Assembly (NCBI GenBank): GCA_022013615.1
Contig: JAKLQB010000556.1
Location: 1 to 10,351, forward strand
Direction of reading: 5' to 3'
DNA: 10,351 nt
DNA from: Desulfobacterales bacterium
Lineage (GTDB): Bacteria > Desulfobacterota > DSM-4660 > Desulfatiglandales > Desulfatiglandaceae
Under the pieces are notes generated by a model that searched no databases, was not told the DNA's origin, and saw only the letters and a list, made by a program, of their open reading frames with translations. Position numbers and translations under genes: made by a program. Positions 6,616-10,351 of this stretch are shown here, in pieces. The stretch's first letter is position 1, and each line of letters starts with the position of its first letter.

Positions 6616-6777
6616 ATGGTCTTTTCGAAATTGAACAGCTTGCACTTACTCAAGGACCTTTATGGTCGGATTGATTATCCTTTTGCGGTATACAAGGAGA
6701 GTGTAGATGTTGGAATTCAACATGGTTTTTCAGATACCCTTTCATTAAAGTCATTTCTGACCCAGAACAGGTGGTAA
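6616..6777 (+). CDS. Unrecognised short ORF, possibly a gene fragment
   Basis: A 53-residue ORF from ATG 6616. The frame stays open upstream into the DUF5615 gene. It contains LLKDLYGRIDYPFAVYKESV, then DVGIQHGFSDTLSLKSFL, with a plausible amino-acid mix but no family recognised. No convincing Shine-Dalgarno is seen. It lies between a toxin-antitoxin pair and a sensor fragment, in a region full of broken genes, so a C-terminal remnant is as likely as a real small protein. Confidence 0.25.
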   Translation: MVFSKLNSLHLLKDLYGRIDYPFAVYKESVDVGIQHGFSDTLSLKSFLTQNRW

Positions 6778-6899
6778 CCAAAAAAAAATCTGAAATTCCA
6801 GTCGATTTACAGACTGCAAAACTTGTTCTCTCTCTTATTTTCTATTCTTCCCTGTAACTCAACAAAAAATGCCATGTCGGCTTGCGGCCAGGACAGTGA
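6778..6899. other. Short interval with nothing recognised
   Basis: An A-run (6780-6788) and pyrimidine-rich sequence follow the ORF above. There is no promoter, hairpin or coding signal that could be supported. Confidence 0.4.
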
Positions 6900-7124
6900 A
6901 TTTTAAACAAACCCATTAAAAAGCTCCAGATGTCCCTCTATACACGCAGGCTCAATGAAGAGTTGGGGTTGCGGGTGGCGGCGCGCACGGCCGCGCTTGA
7001 GGAAAAAACCGAACAGCTTGAACAATTTAACAAGATGTTTGTGGGCCGCGAGCTCCGCATGGCTGAGCTGAAAGAGCGAATAGAGGACCTGGAAAAGGAA
7101 CTGGCGGCGAAGGGAGGGCATTAG
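6900..7124 (+). pseudogene. Sensor-protein remnant: C-terminal coiled coil, second copy
   Basis: The frame is open from 6900 after a TGA at 6897. It reads NKPIKKLQMSLYTRRLNEEL, then VAARTAALEEKTEQLEQFNK, then MFVGRELRMAELKERIEDLE, and stops at 7122-7124. This is the coil that follows sensor domains in PAS/kinase proteins (RVAERTAELE type). No PAS or kinase domain accompanies it. ATG 6930 lies inside the similarity and has no Shine-Dalgarno. The last 47 residues agree with the 4105-4359 fragment at 29 positions. Both are followed by a homologous AATTGT-type repeat, which suggests a duplicated block or a conserved 3' end of the parent genes. Confidence 0.6.
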
Positions 7125-7134
7125 CGGGTCTGCT

Positions 7135-7186
7135 GAGATTGAAAGGGAATGATAATTGTCAATTGTGAATTGTGAATTGTCAATCC
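7135..7186. repeat. AATTGT-type intergenic repeat, copy 2
   Basis: GAGATTGAAAGGGAA, then GATAATTGTCAATTGTGAA, and two further AATTGT units. It begins 10 nt after the sensor fragment's stop and matches copy 1 (4452-4501) from its first base. Confidence 0.75.
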
Positions 7187-7289
7187 AAAAAGTCTCTTTA
7201 TAGGCATCCCAGGGCCACGTCATTTGAGCTGATAACTTGCTGACTTAACGGGAATTGTTTGCTTATGCAATTTTCTATAAATTCGAAGC

Positions 7290-7501
7290 ACGAAGCATCC
7301 CGCTGTTAGCGGGAAAACAAATACGAATGACCAAAATTCAAAATTCTAAACGTGATGAGCCCCGCAGATATTGGATAAATGTATGAAATGTTTTGGTCAT
7401 TTGATATTCGAAATTAGATATTATTCCCCGCCCAGGCGGGGTATTCGGCCCGCCCTGGTGCGACGTGGTCTGGAACAAGCTATCAGAATCGAATGCTTCG
7501 T
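7290..7501. repeat. Nested inverted-repeat element
   Basis: Outer arms are ACGAAGCAT (7290-7298) and ATGCTTCGT (7493-7501). Inner arms are AATGACCAAAA (7326-7336) and TTTTGGTCATT (7391-7401). Two local hairpins lie inside: CCCGCT-gtt-AGCGGG (about 7299-7313) and CCCCGCC-ca-GGCGGGG (about 7426-7441). Short open frames crossing this area follow the repeats and are not taken as genes. Confidence 0.6.
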
Positions 7502-7636
7502 AATATGGACCAATGAACATGGATATTATACTTTCGGTCTGGGCCAGGGATTTCGGATTTTGATGTCCCCAGAAACTCCTAATACTAATGATTTATCGCC
7601 GATTTTGACGTTTCCCTAATAGGCATCTGCTATGTG
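7502..7636. other. Upstream region of the mazEF-like operon
   Basis: No coding signal supported. The sequence is AT-rich toward the promoter at 7637. Confidence 0.4.
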
Positions 7637-7696
7637 TTGACAAATGCACGAAAAAATGTAATATATAATAAGTTTAAAATGACTTATTTGGGGGTG
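7637..7696 (+). promoter_or_regulatory. Promoter, candidate operator and Shine-Dalgarno of the MazEF-type operon
   Basis: The -35 TTGACA (7637-7642) is perfect. A -10 candidate TAATAT (7659-7664) lies at 16-bp spacing; the better-looking TATAAT at 7664-7669 would need 21 bp. AATAAGT (7667-7673) and ACTTATT (7682-7688) form a perfect 7-bp inverted repeat between promoter and gene, a plausible operator for the ribbon-helix-helix antitoxin. GGGGGTG (7690-7696) is the Shine-Dalgarno. Confidence 0.6.
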
Positions 7697-7697
7697 T

Positions 7698-7949
7698 ATG
7701 ATGAACACAGATAGTGTGCGTCTAAATATTACAATTCCACATGAACTGGCTCGAACACTGAATGAATTGGCCGGACCTAAAAAGCGCAGCCGGTTTATTG
7801 CTGAGGCACTTAAAAGGGAGATTAATCAAAGGAGAAAAGAAGACCTTGATAGGGCCCTGGAAGAAGGCTATCGGGCCACTGCAAGAGAGAGTGCAGCTCT
7901 GGCAAAGGAGTTCGAAAGCGCTGATTTGGAGGGATGGGATGACTATTAG
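7698..7949 (+). CDS. Ribbon-helix-helix (CopG/MazE-type) antitoxin
   Basis: An 83-residue protein. The N-terminus is a ribbon-helix-helix DNA-binding fold: a beta strand SVRLNITIPHEL, helix ARTLNELAG, turn and helix KKRSRFIAEALKREI. The charged helical tail (RRKEDLDRALEEGY to the end) would wrap and neutralise the toxin. Tandem ATGs at 7698 and 7701 are both possible; 7701 has the better distance from GGGGGTG (7690-7696). The gene overlaps the toxin gene by 11 bp, the classic antitoxin-first arrangement. It probably represses its own operon through the palindrome at 7667-7688. Confidence 0.87.
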   Translation: MMNTDSVRLNITIPHELARTLNELAGPKKRSRFIAEALKREINQRRKEDLDRALEEGYRATARESAALAKEFESADLEGWDDY

Positions 7950-8283
7950 CAGGGGCGGAATCTATCTTGCCGCGCTTGATCCGGTTGTAGGGCGAGAGCT
8001 TTCCAAAACACGACCGGTTGTCGTTGTTTCCAACGACAAGAACAATCAGTTTTCCGGAACCGTAACAATATTGCCTGTTACGTCGAAAAACATAAGGAAG
8101 ATGTACCCCTTTGAGGTCTTATTACACAAGGGCACCGGAAATTTACCCAAGAACTCGAAGGTTAAGGCGGATCAAATTCGAACGCTTGACAAGAACCGAA
8201 TCGTGAAATTTATCGGTACGTTGGGACTCGATCACATCGCCCAAATTGAGGAAGCCATGAAAGTTCATTTGGCATTGGTTTGA
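7939..8283 (+). CDS. mazF: MazF-type endoribonuclease toxin
   Basis: A 114-residue PemK/MazF-family protein, typically a ribosome-independent, sequence-specific mRNA interferase. Family landmarks: RGGIYLAALDPVVGRELSKT, RPVVVVSND with R25 and ILPVTSK with T48 (the positions of the catalytic Arg and Thr/Ser), YPFEVLL, and KADQIRTLDKNRI. The start is ATG 7939 with GGAGGG at 7928-7933. The frame is open further upstream to about 7762, but that part lies within the antitoxin gene and lacks family similarity. The stop is at 8281-8283. Nothing is truncated, so the pair is probably functional. The cleavage site cannot be predicted. Confidence 0.92.
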   Translation: MTISRGGIYLAALDPVVGRELSKTRPVVVVSNDKNNQFSGTVTILPVTSKNIRKMYPFEVLLHKGTGNLPKNSKVKADQIRTLDKNRIVKFIGTLGLDHIAQIEEAMKVHLALV

Positions 8284-8561
8284 GCAGAATCCCTCCTATC
8301 ATTCTCGCCCTGACACCCAAACGTCCTTATAAGGAGTTTTTTCCTCTGGAAAGATCATACTGAATTATCAAAGAAAGCCAGGGAAGCCATTTGGAAAAGC
8401 ACTTTAACAAATGACCCCTTGCAAAAGCTGTCTTGTTAAAACGGTAATATTTCCTACAATATCCTCACCGGGGCTCCCACAGTAAGGAGACTCAAGGGTG
8501 AAATTATGACCATCCGCCTGATCAAAAAATAATAAGTGCAAGTATTCGTACGGTTGGTAAG
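8284..8561. other. Gene-less interval after mazF, possible coding debris
   Basis: TCCTTATAAGGA near 8325-8337 is a perfect palindrome followed by a T-run, but its stem with a loop is too short for a convincing terminator. From 8443 to 8532 one frame reads PTVRRLKGEIMTIRLIKK and stops. It looks like the C-terminus of a lost gene, but I do not recognise it. Confidence 0.35.
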
Positions 8562-8602
8562 ACGAAGAAATAATTGTGAATTGTGAACTCTGAATTGTGA
8601 AT
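8562..8602. repeat. AATTGT-type intergenic repeat, copy 3
   Basis: GAAGAAATAATTGTGAATTG, then TGAACTCTGAATTGTGAATGG. It shares AATAATTGTGAA and the terminal GAATTGTGAATGG with copy 1, but lacks the GAGATT...AAAGGGAA start seen in copies 1 and 2. Confidence 0.7.
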
Positions 8603-8697
8603 GGAAAATCAGAAGTTATGGTGCAAGGGGAGACATGAGCGCTGCCTTACGACGTTAGTAAATTTAGGCGGTTATATTGAATATCGAACAGCAGAAC

Positions 8698-8771
8698 AAG
8701 GAACCGCAGAATTTCGAAGGATTTACTTCGTACATACTTAAAGGATTGACCTGTTATCCCATAAGTTTTGA
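8698..8771 (+). repeat. ATPase-type upstream/promoter repeat, copy B (uninterrupted, orphan)
   Basis: About 74 bases match copy A at 5721-5876 with seven differences, and lack the 72-bp hairpin element and the second CATACATACT. The TTGACC -35 equivalent and ATAAGTTTTGA are kept, but the sequence diverges just afterwards and no ATPase start follows. It therefore looks like a promoter left behind after loss of its gene. Confidence 0.75.
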
Positions 8772-9084
8772 ATTCCATGGGCAGGGTATAAACCTTCGCC
8801 TTTAGGCGGAATTGTCTTTAGCAGATAACTCCCCATGAATTTGGACGCAAAAAGTTAATGTTTTCCTACAAAATACAAAAATTTGATATAGGGCGATGAA
8901 ATGACCAATGCCGTTATGCGCCAGAATTTCATACCATTACCGATTTCAAGTTCCTCGAGAAAAAATAGCCCAAAACATAAAAGGCAAAAGTTCCTATTGG
9001 TTGCAGAGAGAATTTCGTGAACTACAAATATATTTTAGCCCTCATCTATGAGCGCGAGGCGATTATTGCGCGACAGAAGGCCCT
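8772..9084. other. Gene-poor interval with small stop-start overlapping ORFs
   Basis: A CGCC-ttta-GGCG hairpin lies near 8795-8810. An ATG ORF at 8901-9020 (39 codons) overlaps a GTG ORF at 9017-9088 (NYKYILALIYEREAIIARQK) by GTGA, which in turn overlaps the ATG of the kinase stub at 9085 by ATGA. None of these products is recognised, and both may be chance. Confidence 0.3.
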
Positions 9085-9216
9085 ATGACAGAGGAAAAGA
9101 ACAAAAATTATATAAAAAATCAGCAAGATGAACCTGGGACATTCTGCGTTTAGGCTAAACCAGAAAAACTTGATGAAAAAATTTCTCAGCTTCAGTCGGA
9201 TTCATCCGAAAAGTTT
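9085..9216 (+). pseudogene. N-terminal stub of a PAS sensor kinase, with in-frame stop
   Basis: From ATG 9085 the frame reads MTEEKNKNYIKNQQDEPGTF, then CV, a TAG at 9151-9153, then AKPEKLDEKISQLQSDSSEK and a TGA at 9214-9216. The second half resembles the opening of PAS kinases in which a (E)KLxEKLSQLQSLSPEE stretch precedes an LHELRVHQIELEMQ helix. That helix and all sensor domains are missing. The sequence passes directly into a palindrome cluster, after which a kinase C-terminus resumes at 9288. It is read here as the 5' end of the same decayed gene. The family call rests on ~20 residues. Confidence 0.5.
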
Positions 9217-9280
9217 AGATGACTTCAGTCTTAACGGGCGTTCACGCCCACAACAATCTACCGGCTTCAGCCGGTAAGTC
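9196..9280. repeat. Cluster of four hairpins with identical TTCA loops
   Basis: TCGGA-ttca-TCCGA (9196-9209), GAC-ttca-GTC (9221-9230), GGGCG-ttca-CGCCC (9236-9249) and ACCGGC-ttca-GCCGGT (9260-9275). GACTT (9221-9225) and AAGTC (9276-9280) also pair around the last two. It resembles REP-type or IS200/IS605-end palindromes and sits at the junction of the two kinase parts. Confidence 0.75.
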
Positions 9281-9287
9281 ATTGAAA

Positions 9288-10091
9288 ATGGGGGATCTGA
9301 CACAAATTCATCAGATCATGATGAACCTGTGCACCAACGCAGGGCATGCCATGCAGGCAAAGGGCGGCGTGTTGGAAGTAAGTTTGACCGATGAGGAGGT
9401 CGATTTGGCTTCTGCGGCGGGATATCCGGATCTGAATCCGGGGCATTATTTGCAGTTGACGGTCAGCGATACCGGTCATGGGATGCGGCCTGAAGTTGCG
9501 GAGCAGATTTTCGACCCCTTTTTTACCACCAAAGGACCGGGAGAAGGCACCGGCCTGGGGCTTTCGGTGGTTCATGGCATTGTAATAAGTCATGGCGGCG
9601 ATATCCATGCCTACAGTGAACCGGGAAAAGGCACCATCTTTAAGGTATTTTTTCCGGCCGTTGAAAGACGGAAAGAACCGGAAACCAGAGAAGAAAGACC
9701 GGTTCCAGTCGGAACTGAGCACATCCTTTTCATCGATGATGAACCATCCCTGGCAAAAATGGGGCATCAAATCCTTGAATCCTTGGGGTATAAAGTAACG
9801 AGCCGTACAAGCAGTGTAGAGGCTTTGGAGCTGTTCAAAACCCAACCGGACCGATTCGATCTGGTCATTACTGACATGACCATGCCGCATATGACAGGAC
9901 ATGATCTTGCAAGAGAAATCATACATATCCGACCTGATATCCCGATTATTCTGTGCACTGGATTTAGCTCAAGTATCAATGAAGAAAAGGCTTTAGCCAT
10001 GGGCATCCGTGCCTTTGTGATGAAGCCTATCCTTAGAAGGAAAATAGCCGAGACCATTCGCAGGGTTTTGGACCAAAACATTGAAGCCTGA
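9288..10091 (+). CDS. 5'-truncated hybrid histidine kinase: HATPase and receiver only (probable pseudogene)
   Basis: A 267-residue remnant that begins within the HATPase domain (GDLTQIHQIMMNLCTNAGHA, where intact relatives have ADPTQ). It keeps N13/N17, DTGHG (61-65), FDPFFTT and GEGTGLGL (85-92), then a full receiver with D150/D151, phospho-acceptor D196, T224 and K246. The HisKA domain with the phospho-His and all sensor domains are missing, so it cannot autophosphorylate. The frame stays open back to an ATG at 9219, but those codons are the palindrome cluster. The ATG at 9288 marks where similarity begins and has no Shine-Dalgarno. It is a close paralogue of the kinase at 1-3278 (shared TSSVEAL, ITD.TMP.MTG, ILCTGFS, FVMKP-type motifs). 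The receiver could still work if the ORF is expressed. Confidence 0.8.
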   Translation: MGDLTQIHQIMMNLCTNAGHAMQAKGGVLEVSLTDEEVDLASAAGYPDLNPGHYLQLTVSDTGHGMRPEVAEQIFDPFFTTKGPGEGTGLGLSVVHGIVISHGGDIHAYSEPGKGTIFKVFFPAVERRKEPETREERPVPVGTEHILFIDDEPSLAKMGHQILESLGYKVTSRTSSVEALELFKTQPDRFDLVITDMTMPHMTGHDLAREIIHIRPDIPIILCTGFSSSINEEKALAMGIRAFVMKPILRRKIAETIRRVLDQNIEA

Positions 10092-10122
10092 TATAGACTG
10101 AGCGAAGCGCTTTTGGACCAAA
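10066..10122. repeat. 12-bp direct repeat TTTTGGACCAAA
   Basis: Identical copies at 10066-10077 (last codons of the kinase remnant) and 10111-10122 flank 33 bp that contain the stop codon and the mini-hairpin GCGAAGC (10102-10108). The layout resembles a small insertion with a target duplication. Confidence 0.6.
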
Positions 10123-10351
10123 TATTTCTGCAACGTTAGGCCCTTAGTGCCTCTCAACTGACAACATGTTGTAAGAAAATTCAGACAACTGTTTAGAAAT
10201 GTTGACTGCCCCGCAGGGGCCACTTTTTCCGAGCGTAGTCTCGGAAAAAGCATAGTCCCTAATTGTTCAAATCACATCATGTTTGCGCATGATTTATGCC
10301 ATAGCCAGAGTGAATATTTAAGGAATTCTATCGATTTTAATAGAAAAGACA
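10123..10351. other. Intergenic tail with palindromes, no gene
   Basis: Contains a perfect palindrome ACAACATGTTGT (10161-10172), GCCCC-gca-GGGGC (10208-10220), an 11-bp perfect stem CTTTTTCCGAG / CTCGGAAAAAG (10223-10250), and ATCATG / CATGAT (10276-10293). No ORF is supportable. The 11-bp stem is not followed by a T-run in either direction beyond its own A/T tracts, so it is not a clear terminator. Confidence 0.5.
10223..10250. repeat. Strong hairpin with C-GTA-G loop
   Basis: Arms of 11 perfect base pairs close a 6-nt loop CGTAGT, in which C10234-G10238 can close a GTA triloop with T10239 bulged. The A/T tracts at the stem base could give bidirectional terminator activity, but that is weakly supported. 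Confidence 0.6.

Noticed and set aside
7371..7619. 82-codon ORF on the + strand in the nested repeat area
   Set aside because: It runs through palindromes, including the G/C-rich hairpin around 7426-7441, has no ribosome site and resembles no family; the open frame follows repeat composition.
7762..7938. Longer 173-codon version of the MazF-type toxin
   Set aside because: The extension lies inside the antitoxin gene in another frame. MazF similarity and a GGAGGG ribosome site place the start at 7939.
8325..8342. Terminator after mazF (TCCTTATAAGGA plus T-run)
   Set aside because: The palindrome leaves only a three- to four-pair stem once a loop is allowed; too weak to call.
9151..9153. In-frame TAG in the kinase stub as a recoded codon (pyrrolysine-like)
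   Set aside because: The gene is broken shortly after, and nothing suggests a PYLIS-like context. Ordinary decay explains it.
9219..9287. ATG 9219 as the start of the kinase remnant
   Set aside because: Codons 9219-9287 are the TTCA-hairpin cluster, and kinase similarity starts at about 9288.
9279..9926. 215-codon minus-strand ORF
   Set aside because: It is antisense to the HATPase-receiver remnant; its composition (Cys/His/Met-rich, no domain) is that of an antisense shadow.
3700..10260. CRISPR array
   Set aside because: The repeats are few, palindromic, variable in length and irregularly spaced, with no regular spacers and no cas genes.

Overview
The window reads as an accessory, repeat-rich stretch from a moderate-GC environmental bacterium. 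The best guess is a Desulfobacterota (sulfate-reducer-like) genome. This is inference from the style of the long PAS hybrid kinases, the DUF4143 ATPases, the toxin-antitoxin pairs and the families of intergenic palindromes; no rRNA or housekeeping gene fixes the taxon.

Layout. (1) 1-3827 is a two-component locus: a left-truncated hybrid sensor kinase (PhnD-type periplasmic domain, one membrane segment, four PAS domains, HisKA, HATPase, receiver), a free HPt protein, and the first ~40 codons of an HDOD-domain protein that runs into a C-rich palindromic repeat. (2) 3828-4586 is gene-poor. It holds a decayed PAS/coiled-coil sensor fragment, a 7-bp tandem repeat, an AATTGT-type repeat, and a well-formed promoter with an 11-bp inverted repeat. 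(3) 4587-5714 is an intact DUF4143-family AAA+ ATPase, possibly on a leaderless message. (4) 5715-5996 carries a second ATPase-type promoter whose upstream part is split by a 72-bp hairpin element flanked by 10-bp direct repeats. This promoter leads into an ATPase cut off after ~22 codons. (5) 5997-6589 is a DUF433/DUF5615 toxin-antitoxin-like pair, apparently now behind that promoter. (6) 6590-7697 has an unrecognised short ORF, a second copy of the sensor coiled-coil fragment with its own AATTGT repeat, and a nested inverted-repeat element. (7) 7698-8283 is a MazEF-type toxin-antitoxin operon with a promoter and a palindromic candidate operator. (8) 8284-9084 has no intact gene; it holds a third AATTGT repeat and an uninterrupted copy of the ATPase upstream/promoter repeat. 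(9) 9085-10091 is a second hybrid kinase reduced to an N-terminal stub and a C-terminal HATPase-receiver part, with four hairpins that all have TTCA loops at the junction. (10) 10092-10351 is intergenic with further hairpins.

Together: the intact functions are a phosphorelay pair (kinase and HPt) whose neighbouring output gene is broken, one AAA+ ATPase, and two toxin-antitoxin-like modules. Around them lie pieces of at least five broken genes, most of them next to short palindromic repeats. The most distinctive signals are a miniature hairpin element with a matching unfilled copy in the same window, two structural families of palindromes (GNA-type triloops and TTCA tetraloops), and an apparent promoter capture by the DUF433/DUF5615 pair. 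No single undescribed defence or metabolic system can be claimed.
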